The notes under the pieces were generated by a model, which did no database searches, was not told where the DNA came from, and was given only the letters and a program-made list of their open reading frames with translations. The translations under genes and the position numbers were made by a program. A stretch of 64,000 nt of DNA from Calothrix parasitica NIES-267 (lineage in GTDB: Bacteria > Cyanobacteriota > Cyanobacteriia > Cyanobacteriales > Nostocaceae), in the NCBI RefSeq assembly GCF_002368095.1, contig NZ_AP018227.1:417634-481633 (forward strand). The letters are read 5' to 3'. Positions 37,505-46,625 of this stretch are shown here, piece by piece. Within the stretch, counting starts at the first letter, position 1. The number at the start of each line of letters is the position of its first letter.

Positions 37505-38914
37505 TCAGCTAATAACCGATTCTTTTCCAAAGAGTTTGTATAACTTTCGCATTCCTTTAGGAGTTCCACTATACCAACGGAACAGAACTTGTGCTAACCG
37601 TTCGTGGTCGTGTCGCACGCAACCTGTTTCATCTTCACTCATAACATTTGCTGAAACTATTCTGCGTCCGCTCATAGTTACCGCTTCACGATCTAAAAAT
37701 ACTGGATGTGAATTTTCTTCAGCGTAGCGAATAAGAGCGCGGCTTGAGGGAGCTTTCTTATGTACTAAAACTGCATCAAATAGCTTTTGTCCGCAAGCTT
37801 TATCAATAGATTGAATGTGATTGGCAACCGTATATCCTTGAGTTTCCCCCGGTTGAGTCATGATATTACATACATATATTTTTGGTACGCATGATGCGGC
37901 GATCGCACTTGCTATTTGAGGTACCAAAAGATTGGGAATCACGCTGGTGTAAAGACTACCCGGACCCATGATAATGTAATCAGCATCTTTAATTGCTTTG
38001 ATAGCAGCTGGCAAAGCTGGTGGATTTACAGGAGTACAGCCAAGCTTAACTACCTTTCCTCCAGCTTTAGTAATTTTTGATTCACCTTCAATCCGACGAC
38101 CATCGGCTAACTCAGCCCATAGACGGACATCACTTAAAGTTGCTGGCAGTACTTGACCTCTGATAGCTAGAACTTTAGAACTAGCAGCAACACCTCGTTC
38201 TAAATCCCCAGTAATTTCACTCATTGCAGTCAAGAACAAGTTACCAAAGCTGTGGCCGCTTAAACCGTCACCGGCACTGAAGCGATATTGAAACAACTCT
38301 GTCAATAATTTTTCTTCATCAGCTAAAGCAGCTAAGCAGTTACGAATATCTCCTGGTGGTAATACGCCAAATTCTTCACGTAACCTTCCACTAGAACCAC
38401 CATCATCGGCAACAGTAACAATAGCTGTAATATTGGCGCTATAAGTCTTGAGTCCTCTTAATAAAGTAGAAAGTCCAGTACCCCCACCAATTACAACAAT
38501 TTTTGGTCCTCTATATAATTTACGATGAGCTAAGAGTACATCAATTAATTCTTCGTCATTCTCTGGTTTTAGTACCTGAGTAATTGAACCTACCGTGCGG
38601 CTTTGTCCCCAAACTAGCAACAGCAAGCCGCCAATCATCACCACAGGCCCGCTGATGTAATAAGGTATAGTATTGGTAACTATAGAGAGCGCCCTTCTGA
38701 CTAATTTCAGCACCCAATAAATTGGTGTTAATCCGCTCCAAATAGCGAAGCCCAGACTCGCTAGTACTAAGCCCGCCATACTAATTAAAAACCAACGTTT
38801 AACCGATAACCCAGGGGACAACCACTTAAACCATTGATTTACTCGATGGGGAGTGCGACGGCGCGACTGTTGTTGCATGACATTGAGGGCTTGTCTAAGA
38901 AAACCAATTGACAT
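37505..38914 (-). CDS. yvcK: YvcK/CofD-like protein
   Basis: A 469-residue member of the gluconeogenesis factor family, a UDP-sugar-binding regulator of carbon flux and cell-wall precursor supply in bacteria. The cyanobacterial form has an N-terminal extension with two hydrophobic segments (about 40-60 and 84-105). The CofD-like Rossmann domain follows, with [30 protein letters not shown] and [15 protein letters not shown]. The membrane anchoring is inferred from the hydrophobic segments. Divergent from ruvC. Confidence 0.9.
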   Translation of the reverse strand: MSIGFLRQALNVMQQQSRRRTPHRVNQWFKWLSPGLSVKRWFLISMAGLVLASLGFAIWSGLTPIYWVLKLVRRALSIVTNTIPYYISGPVVMIGGLLLLVWGQSRTVGSITQVLKPENDEELIDVLLAHRKLYRGPKIVVIGGGTGLSTLLRGLKTYSANITAIVTVADDGGSSGRLREEFGVLPPGDIRNCLAALADEEKLLTELFQYRFSAGDGLSGHSFGNLFLTAMSEITGDLERGVAASSKVLAIRGQVLPATLSDVRLWAELADGRRIEGESKITKAGGKVVKLGCTPVNPPALPAAIKAIKDADYIIMGPGSLYTSVIPNLLVPQIASAIAASCVPKIYVCNIMTQPGETQGYTVANHIQSIDKACGQKLFDAVLVHKKAPSSRALIRYAEENSHPVFLDREAVTMSGRRIVSANVMSEDETGCVRHDHERLAQVLFRWYSGTPKGMRKLYKLFGKESVIS

Positions 38915-39091
38915 ATCGCAATTGTAAACACTGGTCTAAACAATAATTAATTGAAAATTTACACTAACAGCATTCAAATTTAAGAATGTAATTACTACAA
39001 TTTTTAATTCTAATTGACTCAACTAATGTAATTAACTTACCTAAAAAAATCAGTGAGATCACTACATTTGTGTGAAAAGATAATAAAGTAA

Positions 39092-39583
39092 ATGCAAAGA
39101 AAAATTTTAGGCTTAGATCCAGGATTTGCAATTTTGGGTTTTGGAGCAATTATATGCCAAAACAATCAAGCTAACTTGCATGACGATTCAGTAAAATTAC
39201 TTGATTTCGGGGTTATTACTACTCCTGCAAAAACTCCAATAGAGCAAAGACTATGTACGCTTTATGACGATTTGCATACTGTAATAGAACAGTTTCAACC
39301 CGATTTAGTCGCGATTGAAAAATTTTTCTTTTACCGCATGTCGAATACTATCTTAGTTGCTCAAGCCAGAGGAATTATTCTATTAGTGTTAGGACAACAT
39401 AATTTACCTATCGTAGAATTTGCACCTTCCCAAATAAAACTAGCTTTGGCTGGTTATGGTAAAGCGGAAAAATCTGAAGTTCAAGAAGCAGTAGCCCGAG
39501 AACTGGACTTAGATTACATCCCTCGACCGGATGACGCTGCTGATGCCTTGGCAATCGCATTAACAGCATGGTTCCAATCTTAA
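39092..39583 (+). CDS. ruvC: Holliday junction resolvase RuvC
   Basis: Endonuclease cutting Holliday junctions in recombination with RuvAB. A 163-residue protein with the four acidic positions visible: ILGLDPG (Asp7), VAIEKFFF (central Glu) and [13 protein letters not shown] (C-terminal pair). Normal length. It starts near the 5' end of the divergent gene yvcK. RuvA and RuvB genes are not adjacent. A second resolvase-like protein, RuvX, is at 53838. Confidence 0.94.
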   Translation: MQRKILGLDPGFAILGFGAIICQNNQANLHDDSVKLLDFGVITTPAKTPIEQRLCTLYDDLHTVIEQFQPDLVAIEKFFFYRMSNTILVAQARGIILLVLGQHNLPIVEFAPSQIKLALAGYGKAEKSEVQEAVARELDLDYIPRPDDAADALAIALTAWFQS

Positions 39584-39854
39584 AGGATTATGAATATTTT
39601 ATAAATACTTTGAAATTAATTTAAGTAATTTTACTAATATTTTTAGATAAATCAATCACTATATTTAACAAATAATGATTTTTATAGAAAACGTAATTTG
39701 ATTTTGATAGGTTTTGGAAATCTTAAAGAATCTTCATAGGAAACGGGGCCACTATTATTTTAAAAAGAAGATATCTGGAAGAGCTTCTGAATATTTCACT
39801 GTATAAACCCAAAATCAAAGCACTAACTGTTCGGTATTTCATAGCCTAATTTTT

Positions 39855-41018
39855 ATGCAAATTTATCTAGACTACAGCGCTACAACTCCTACTCGTCCTG
39901 AAGCAATCAACATGATGCAAGCAGTATTAACTCAAGGATGGGGAAATCCTTCGAGCTTGCATGAATGGGGACAACGGGCTGCAACTACTTTAGAACAAGC
40001 GAGGATGCAGGTTGCTAGTTTGGTTAACGCACCTGCTGAATCCATAATCTTTACCAGTGGTGGTACAGAAGCGAATAATTTAGCAATTATGGGAGTTGCT
40101 CGACTCAGCAAACCCCAACATATTATTATTTCGAGCGTAGAGCATTCAGCCGTTTCAGAACCTGCAAAGTTGCTTGAAAGTTGCGGGTGGAAAATTACTT
40201 ATTTGAATGTTGATACTAAAGGTAGAGTTAATCCTTTAGATTTAAAAGCAGCTTTGCAAGACAATACGGTTTTGATTTCGATTATTTACGGACAAAGTGA
40301 AGTAGGTACCGTACAGCCGATTGAAGAACTAGGTAAAATTGCTCGCAGTGCAGGAGTTTTGTTTCATACAGATGCGGTGCAAGCAACTGGAAGATTGCCT
40401 ATAGATTTAAGCAAATTACCGGTAGATTTATTAAGTATTTCTAGTCATAAAATATACGGGCCTCAAGGTGTTGGAGCATTGTACGTTCGCCCCGGAGTCG
40501 AGTTAGAGCCACTACTTTATGGTGGGGGGCAGGAAATGCGATTGCGTTCCGGAACTCAAGCAGTACCAATCATTGCCGGATTTGGAGTCGCTGCGGAACT
40601 AGCAGCCCAAGAATTACCAATTGAAACACCCCGCTTAATTGAATTACGGGATAGACTTTTTTCGCAATTGGCCGATGTAAAAGGTTTAATTCCCACAGGT
40701 GATTTAATGCAGCGTTTACCGCATCATGCAAGTTTTTGCTTAGAACATGCTGATGGAGAAAAAATTAGTGGAAAAACCATCGTCCGTCAATTGAATTTAG
40801 CAGGAATAGGTATTAGTGCTGGTTCAGCTTGTCATAGTGGTAAACTAAGTCCTAGCCCAGTATTAAGTGCAATGGGTTATTCTCCAACCGCTGCAATGGG
40901 AGGTATTCGTATTACTTTGGGACGTTACACAACGCAAGCAGACGTTGACTGGGTAGCAATGGTATTAAAGCAAGTAATGAATCGTCTTGAAATTCGTTTT
41001 GCTCTTGCTGCGAACTAG
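39855..41018 (+). CDS. cysteine desulfurase (IscS/NifS family)
   Basis: A 387-residue PLP enzyme that liberates sulfur from cysteine for Fe-S clusters and tRNA thiolation. PLP Lys199 (SISSHKIYGPQGVGALYV) and the catalytic Cys326 (GISAGSACHSGKLSPSPVL) are present, with N-terminal YLDYSATTPTRPEA. No iscU, nifU or nif genes adjoin it, so it is not assigned to the nitrogenase set. The stop TAG abuts a GGGGAGAT/STRR stretch. Confidence 0.92.
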   Translation: MQIYLDYSATTPTRPEAINMMQAVLTQGWGNPSSLHEWGQRAATTLEQARMQVASLVNAPAESIIFTSGGTEANNLAIMGVARLSKPQHIIISSVEHSAVSEPAKLLESCGWKITYLNVDTKGRVNPLDLKAALQDNTVLISIIYGQSEVGTVQPIEELGKIARSAGVLFHTDAVQATGRLPIDLSKLPVDLLSISSHKIYGPQGVGALYVRPGVELEPLLYGGGQEMRLRSGTQAVPIIAGFGVAAELAAQELPIETPRLIELRDRLFSQLADVKGLIPTGDLMQRLPHHASFCLEHADGEKISGKTIVRQLNLAGIGISAGSACHSGKLSPSPVLSAMGYSPTAAMGGIRITLGRYTTQADVDWVAMVLKQVMNRLEIRFALAAN

Positions 41019-41023
41019 GAGAG

Positions 41024-41264
41024 ATGGGGAGATGGTGGGACAAGAAGACAAGGAGACAAGGAGATGCGGAGATGGGGAGACAAGGAGATGGGAAGATGGG
41101 GAGATGGGGAGATGGGGAGCAAGATGCTCCCACTACTGAAATATTTATCTTTTGTTTTTACTGACAACTAATTTTTCTAATTCCTAATTCCTAACTCCTA
41201 ACTCCTAATTCCTAACTCCTAAGTTTTAATCTAAAATCTAAAATCTAAAATCCAAAATTTAAAA
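41024..41264. repeat. STRR cluster GAGATGGG and TAACTCC/AAAATCT
   Basis: GGGGAGAT/ACAAGGAG-type octamers (41024-41118), then TAATTCC/TAACTCC heptamers (41177-41223) and AAAATCT/AAAATCC heptamers (about 41228-41264) that run right up to the DUF1995 ATG. The repeats fill nearly all of the space between the two genes. Confidence 0.85.
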
Positions 41265-42002
41265 ATGCCTGAACTTCCAAGAACATTAGAAGACGCAATT
41301 GTTCAAGCAAGCGAAGCAACTCAAGCTGCGATTGCTGATGGTTATACTCGGCTACAGGTTGAGTTATTGTTTCCGGAATTAAAAGCATTACCAGCAGCAC
41401 AACAGTTTGTACCAGCTTTTACAGAATATGGGGATAAGTTAAAGATTTTCTTTGCTGATGCTGGTAGCGCTGCTCTTGCTCGTCGAGATTGGAATGATGT
41501 ACCTTTCCAACTTGTAGATATTGGTACCGGTCGAATGACTTCCCTTGAGTCAAAAGTTCTACCGGAGGATGAAATTTTCTTATTTGTTGAACCTAGTTCG
41601 GTGGAAGTTCCACAATTAAAGAAGCTATGCGGAATAATCGGGGAACAACGTCCTTTTGTTATGTTCGCTCCTCGTTTAGAAGATTCGGGTGTAGTTGGTA
41701 TCGGTTATGCAGCGCGACAAACTCGCCAGCAATTTATAAATACCATTGAATCTTGTTATTATTTACGTCCGATATTTGAAGAAGCTGCGGTATTCCGTTG
41801 CTACCCTGGGTTATGGGAAGTTTGGGTCGAAAAAAATGGTGATTATGAAAAAGCTGCTGAATTACCCAAAAAGCCTTCTGGTGATGAATTAGATATGATT
41901 ATATCCGGCGAACAACCACAAGCTGACGGCGAACCTGTGGTCGCAAGCAGGAAGACTATATTTAAAGGTCTGCAGCGATTCGTTAGAGCTTTGAGAAGTT
42001 AG
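41265..42002 (+). CDS. DUF1995 (LPA3-like) protein
   Basis: A 245-residue protein of the DUF1995 family; the plant member LPA3 aids photosystem II assembly. Sequence features: LPRTLEDAIVQASEATQAAIADGYTRLQVELLFPELK at the start, then VLPEDEIFLFVEPSSVEVPQLKKLCGIIGEQRPFVMFAPRLED and a conserved TRQQFINTIESCYYLRPIFEEAAVFRCYPGLWEVW. No membrane helix. Its ATG follows AAAATTTAAAA heptamer repeats directly, so its leader is repeat-derived. Confidence 0.82.
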   Translation: MPELPRTLEDAIVQASEATQAAIADGYTRLQVELLFPELKALPAAQQFVPAFTEYGDKLKIFFADAGSAALARRDWNDVPFQLVDIGTGRMTSLESKVLPEDEIFLFVEPSSVEVPQLKKLCGIIGEQRPFVMFAPRLEDSGVVGIGYAARQTRQQFINTIESCYYLRPIFEEAAVFRCYPGLWEVWVEKNGDYEKAAELPKKPSGDELDMIISGEQPQADGEPVVASRKTIFKGLQRFVRALRS

Positions 42003-42040
42003 TTCTTACTCCTATTCCGCTCTAAGATTACCGAAAAATT

Positions 42041-42075
42041 GTAGGTTGGGTTGAACGGAGTGAAACCCAACCTAC
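42041..42075. repeat. GTAGGTTGGGTT palindrome
   Basis: GTAGGTTGGGTT and AACCCAACCTAC pair around GAACGGAGTGA, 38 bases beyond the DUF1995 stop. This is a widely distributed cyanobacterial repeat and could also stop transcription. Confidence 0.75.
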
Positions 42076-42163
42076 TTCATAGGAAATCTTCTACCGGGAA
42101 GGGAGTATTGTTGCGAAAAAAATATCGCAGAAATTATTTCCGCAACCGAATTTCTATTTACAG

Positions 42164-42204
42164 AACATCCCAAATTTTTTTCAATAATTGGGATGTTTTT
42201 TTAT
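42164..42204 (+). terminator. hairpin plus T-tract
   Basis: AACATCCCAA pairs with TTGGGATGTT, followed by a run of T (TTTTTTATTT). It is the likely terminator of the DUF1995 gene. Confidence 0.75.
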
Positions 42205-42907
42205 TTGCTGGGTAACAAACTATCTTGCATTCATGCCGAAATAAACTAAATTTGTGGCACTGCTGCAAAATTCTAGAATATACAACTTCAAAGATTTTAA
42301 AGTTTAACTTGGTTTAACTTATTAACTACTGCCTGTTCTTCATTCTTATTTATTTGATTTCCAAATTTAAACATATATTCTATCATTATCTACCTATTGC
42401 TATTTGATATCTTAAATATTTAACTCCTATATTTAAAGAGCCATTAACTTTACAAAATCTTTATTATTATCTGATGGCGAATTGTATCAAACCCATCATG
42501 ATTCAAAATAATTTATATATCAAAATCGAAGCGAACATAGTTATTTTATTGGCTTTATCTCAGTTATCTGCATTATCTACCTGCTAATTAGTATTTTCAG
42601 CGTGATTTATTTTTGCAATTGTATCTAAACTTGAAATTTAATCAGCATAGCCTAAAGGTCTATCAAAATATGCTGTTGCTATTCATTATGAATAAGCTGA
42701 ATTAAACAGCTAAATTTTTGTTTTTATTCGCTATTTGTATTCTGATTAGCTAAATCAAACAAATATTTCGGAAGAATACAAATTTTCTCCATTTTTATCA
42801 CAAAAAACTCTGATGTAACTAGATTTTTCTAGTAATACATGCAGAGCAATATTGTGCGTTGCTTGTATCGATATTTTCGCGACGTATAGTAACTTAAAAA
42901 ACAATCA
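42205..42907. other. ~700-base gap, nothing found
   Basis: A/T-rich sequence before the phosphoglucomutase gene. No gene, repeat or RNA is supported. It must contain the pgmB promoter. Confidence 0.35.
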
Positions 42908-43663
42908 ATGAATCAATTAAATTACTCCGTAACAACCGATGATTTTGATGCCGTTCTTTTCGATTTAGACGGTGTATTAACCGCAACGGCGAAAGTTCAT
43001 GCTGTTTCTTGGAAGCGGATGTTTGATGAATTTCTTTCTCAACGTTCTCAAGATAATAATGAATCTTTTGTAGCTTTTGAAATTGACACCGATTATAAAC
43101 ATTATGTAGACGGTAAACCTCGTCTGGAAGGGGTTCGTAGTTTTTTACAAGTACGCGGTATTGAATTACCAGAAGGTAGCCCGGACGATGTAACAGAATC
43201 GGATACAGTTTACAGTTTGGGACAGCGTAAAGATGAAATTTTTCACTCTATCTTAGAAAGCGATGGTGTGGAAGTATATGAAACTTCTGTAGCTTGGATT
43301 TGCTATCTTCACAGTCAGAATATTAAAACAGCAGTGGTTTCTTCAAGTCGCAATTGTGAAGCTGTACTCAAGGCTGCTGATATTACCGATTTATTTGAAG
43401 CACGGGTTGATGGAAAAGTAGCCGCAAATCTAGGAATAGCAGGGAAACCCGCACCGGATACTTATTTAAAAGCTGCTCAAATGTTAGGTGTCGAGCCTAA
43501 ACGATGCGTTGTTGTCGAAGATGCTATTTCTGGAGTTCAAGCTGGACGTGCTGGTGAATTTGGACTGGTTATTGGGGTCAATCGTAATGATGATGCTGAC
43601 GCTCTAATTAATAATGGAGCAGATATTATTGTTGCTGATTTAGGCGAAATGCTGAATTCGTGA
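42908..43663 (+). CDS. pgmB: beta-phosphoglucomutase-type HAD phosphatase
   Basis: Interconverts beta-glucose 1-phosphate and glucose 6-phosphate. A 251-residue HAD protein with Asp19-Asp21 (FDLDGVLT), the HAVSWK cap lead-in, cap with HSILESDGVEVYE, VVSSSRN, then GKPAPDTYLKAA and VEDAISGVQAG. Directly upstream of a GH65 phosphorylase, which makes the beta-glucose 1-phosphate it consumes. The stop TGA is the first copy of a TGAGTAA repeat. Confidence 0.88.
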   Translation: MNQLNYSVTTDDFDAVLFDLDGVLTATAKVHAVSWKRMFDEFLSQRSQDNNESFVAFEIDTDYKHYVDGKPRLEGVRSFLQVRGIELPEGSPDDVTESDTVYSLGQRKDEIFHSILESDGVEVYETSVAWICYLHSQNIKTAVVSSSRNCEAVLKAADITDLFEARVDGKVAANLGIAGKPAPDTYLKAAQMLGVEPKRCVVVEDAISGVQAGRAGEFGLVIGVNRNDDADALINNGADIIVADLGEMLNS

Positions 43664-43688
43664 GTAATGAGTAATGAGTAATGAGTAG
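43661..43688. repeat. STRR TGAGTAA at pgmB stop
   Basis: Four tandem GTAATGA/TGAGTAA heptamers begin exactly at the pgmB stop codon. Confidence 0.85.
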
Positions 43689-44098
43689 TACTTTTCTGTA
43701 TTCATTTAGAGGATTCAACAATTGAAATGCTTTTTAGTTTTTCGGAGTAAACTAATCTAACTTTACACCAATTTTTTCATTGTTTATTTCTTACTTCTTA
43801 TTTATTACTTATTCTCATTATTTAATCCCGAAGGGCTTGGTAATCCTGAATAATTCCAATTAATTCTCATTGATTCTAATTAAAGATTGCTTCTAGATTC
43901 TCTGATTCCTGATTTAAAAGTTGGGAATAGAAAGAATAACAATTTGATTGATTACTAAGTACCGATTATGTGGCTCTGCATTGTGGCTCAAAACTATTGT
44001 TTCGTGCTGCATTTTTTGTTGTGCAATTTGATTGTGAATTTCAACGCAATTATTCAATGTAATTAACATTCATAAACTAGTGAGGTTGAACGAATTTT
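43689..44098. other. gap between pgmB and GH65 gene
   Basis: About 410 bases, A/T-rich, with CTTATTTATTACTTATT-type repetitive sequence near 43800. No gene seen. The gap is large for a single operon. Confidence 0.35.
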
Positions 44099-46471
44099 AT
44101 GTTACGACGCGAACCTTTAAATCCCCCCAAATATGTTTACCCGGTTGATGAATGGCGGATGGTAGAAAAGCAATATTACCCGCGTTTCCAAGCTCAAATG
44201 GAAACAATTTTTTCAATTGGTAATGGTTATTTAGGAATGCGTGGTGTTTGTGAAGAAGTTACACCATGCACTGAAAACGGAACTTTTATCAATGGTTTTT
44301 ATGAATCTTGGCCGATTGTTTACGGTGAAGAAGCTTTTGGTTTTGCTAAAACCGGACAAACGATTGTTAATGTTACCGATAGTAAGATTATCAAGCTTTA
44401 TGTTGATGATGAACCTTTTTCTCTTTCTACTGCTAATTTATTAAGTTTCGAGCGAGTACTAGATATGAAATCTGGTACCCTCAATCGGGAATTAGTTTGG
44501 GAAACACCATCAGGTAAAAAGGTTGCTATCAAATCCCGTCGCTTGATTTCTTTGGAACACAAACATCTAGCTGCAATTGAGTATGAAGTGACGGTTCTTA
44601 ATGCTAAAGCTCCGGTGGTAATTTCTTCGGAAATCGCAAACCACAAATATATAGCTTCTAATAATAATGACCCTCGTAAAGCTAAGGGTTTTAAAGGTAG
44701 AGTTTTAAACCCCAAAGCTAATTACTGTAAAGATGGTCGGATTCTGCTCGGCTATGTCACCAATCAAAGTAAGATAGGTCTTGCTTGTGGAATTGAGCAT
44801 CAATTGTTTACGGAATGTTCGTACTTTTATAAAAGTGAATGTTCCGAAGATGGTGGTCAAGCTGTCTTTTCTGTAGATGCTCAACCAGGGATTCCAATTA
44901 AATTAATTAAATATATTACTTACAACACTTCACCCGGTAATTCGATTGAAGAATTATCTACTAGAGCGCATAGAACTTTAGATAGAGCCAAAAATCTTGG
45001 TTTTGAAGCAATTTTGGTTAGCCAGCAGCAATACATGGATGATTTCTGGCACAGAAGCGATATCAAAATTTCTGGTAATCCCTACGATACAGATGCAACT
45101 ACAGCGCTAGAGTTACAGCAAGCAATTCGCTTCAATTTGTTTCAGATTTTGCAAGCTTCTGGGAGAGCAGAAGGTACTGGTATTCCCGCGAAAGGACTTT
45201 CGGGACAAGCTTATGAAGGTCAATTTTTCTGGGATACGGAAATCTATGTTTTACCGTTTTTGATTTATACCGCACCTCGAATTGCGAGAAATTTGCTGTG
45301 TTTTCGCTACAAAATGCTCGATAAAGCTCGCAAACGCGCTCGTCAGTTAAATCAAAAAGGAGCTTTGTTTCCTTGGAGAACTATTAATGGTGAGGAAGCA
45401 TCAGCTTATTATGCAGCAGGAACGGCTCAATATCATATTAATGCCGATATTGCTTATGCTGTCAAAAAGTATGTTGAAATTACCGGAGATAAGGATTTTC
45501 TCTATAACGAAGGTGTCGAGATTTTAGTGGAAACCGCTAGATTGTGGCATGATTTAGGGTTTTTTCAAGATGGAAAGTTTCATATTCATGGGGTGACCGG
45601 GCCGGATGAATATACAACGGTGGTAAATAATAATGCCTACACTAACTTAATGGCACGGGAAAATCTACGATATGCAGTGCAAACCGTTCAGATGCTGCAA
45701 AACGAAGATTTAGAGAGATTTGCAGCACTTTTAGATAGAACCAATCTTGCTTTAACGGAAATTGAAGACTGGCAAAAAGCTGCCGAATATATGTATATTC
45801 CTTACGATGAAGCTAAGAAAATTCATCCACAAGATGATAGTTTTCTCAGCAAAAAAGTTTGGGATTTTGAGAATGTACCGCGTAGCAAATATCCTTTACT
45901 ATTAAATTTTCATCCGTTAGTAATTTATCGTCATCAAGTAATCAAGCAGGCTGATGTAGTGTTAGCGATGCATTTGTTGGGACAAGAGTTTTCTGAACAA
46001 CAGAAAAAATCTAATTTTGATTATTATGACCCCTTAACGACTGGAGATTCTTCACTTTCGGTTTGTATCCAAAGCATTTTGGCTTTTAATTTAGGATATA
46101 CCCGAAAAGCAATAGAATACGCCTATTTTGCTATCCTCATGGATTTAGCCGATATTGCAGGTAATTCCAAAGATGGATGTCATATCGCTTCTATGGGTGG
46201 TTCCTGGATGGTGATGGTATATGGATTTGCTGGGATGAAAGACTATAACGGTAATTTATCTTTTAATCCCAGATTACCCGAAGGAACAACAGCATTGCAC
46301 TTCCCCTTAACAATTCGCTGTCAAAGATTGGAAGTAGATATTCGTCAAGAAAAAGTTACTTATTTGTTAAGGGAAGGTTCCGAATTGAGAATTAAGCATC
46401 AAGACGAGGAGATACTTCTTAAAGTTGGAATTCCCGTTTGCGTAAAGCAGAAAAATCAAGATTGGGAATAA
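44099..46471 (+). CDS. glycoside hydrolase family 65 disaccharide phosphorylase
   Basis: Phosphorolyses an alpha-glucosyl disaccharide (maltose, trehalose or kojibiose type) to glucose and beta-glucose 1-phosphate. A 790-residue protein: N-terminal beta-sandwich (about 1-280), then the (alpha/alpha)6 barrel. The general-acid Glu504 lies in IHGVTGPDEYTTVVNNNAYTNLMAR, with FFWDTEIYVLPF and KQADVVLAM typical of the family. Substrate cannot be fixed from sequence. The C-terminal DWE-stop coincides with repeat sequence. Confidence 0.9.
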   Translation: MLRREPLNPPKYVYPVDEWRMVEKQYYPRFQAQMETIFSIGNGYLGMRGVCEEVTPCTENGTFINGFYESWPIVYGEEAFGFAKTGQTIVNVTDSKIIKLYVDDEPFSLSTANLLSFERVLDMKSGTLNRELVWETPSGKKVAIKSRRLISLEHKHLAAIEYEVTVLNAKAPVVISSEIANHKYIASNNNDPRKAKGFKGRVLNPKANYCKDGRILLGYVTNQSKIGLACGIEHQLFTECSYFYKSECSEDGGQAVFSVDAQPGIPIKLIKYITYNTSPGNSIEELSTRAHRTLDRAKNLGFEAILVSQQQYMDDFWHRSDIKISGNPYDTDATTALELQQAIRFNLFQILQASGRAEGTGIPAKGLSGQAYEGQFFWDTEIYVLPFLIYTAPRIARNLLCFRYKMLDKARKRARQLNQKGALFPWRTINGEEASAYYAAGTAQYHINADIAYAVKKYVEITGDKDFLYNEGVEILVETARLWHDLGFFQDGKFHIHGVTGPDEYTTVVNNNAYTNLMARENLRYAVQTVQMLQNEDLERFAALLDRTNLALTEIEDWQKAAEYMYIPYDEAKKIHPQDDSFLSKKVWDFENVPRSKYPLLLNFHPLVIYRHQVIKQADVVLAMHLLGQEFSEQQKKSNFDYYDPLTTGDSSLSVCIQSILAFNLGYTRKAIEYAYFAILMDLADIAGNSKDGCHIASMGGSWMVMVYGFAGMKDYNGNLSFNPRLPEGTTALHFPLTIRCQRLEVDIRQEKVTYLLREGSELRIKHQDEEILLKVGIPVCVKQKNQDWE

Positions 46472-46477
46472 GAAGAG

Positions 46478-46620
46478 GATGGGGAGATGGGGAGAGGGGG
46501 AGATGGGGAGATGGGGGGATGGGGGGATAGGGAGATAGTTCTGAAATCCCAATTACCCATTACCCATTACCCATTACCAATTACCAATTACCAATTACCA
46601 ATTCCCAATCCCCTATTCCC
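46478..46620. repeat. STRR cluster GGGGAGAT and CCCATTA/CCAATTA
   Basis: About 46478-46536 holds GGGGAGAT-type octamers, then 46549-46620 holds CCCATTA and CCAATTA heptamers ending at the metalloprotease stop. The two CDSs converge here. Confidence 0.85.
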
Positions 46621-46625
46621 TATCT

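Noticed and set aside
39855-41018. nif or isc operon
   Set aside because: No iscU, nifU, fdx or nif genes adjoin the desulfurase.
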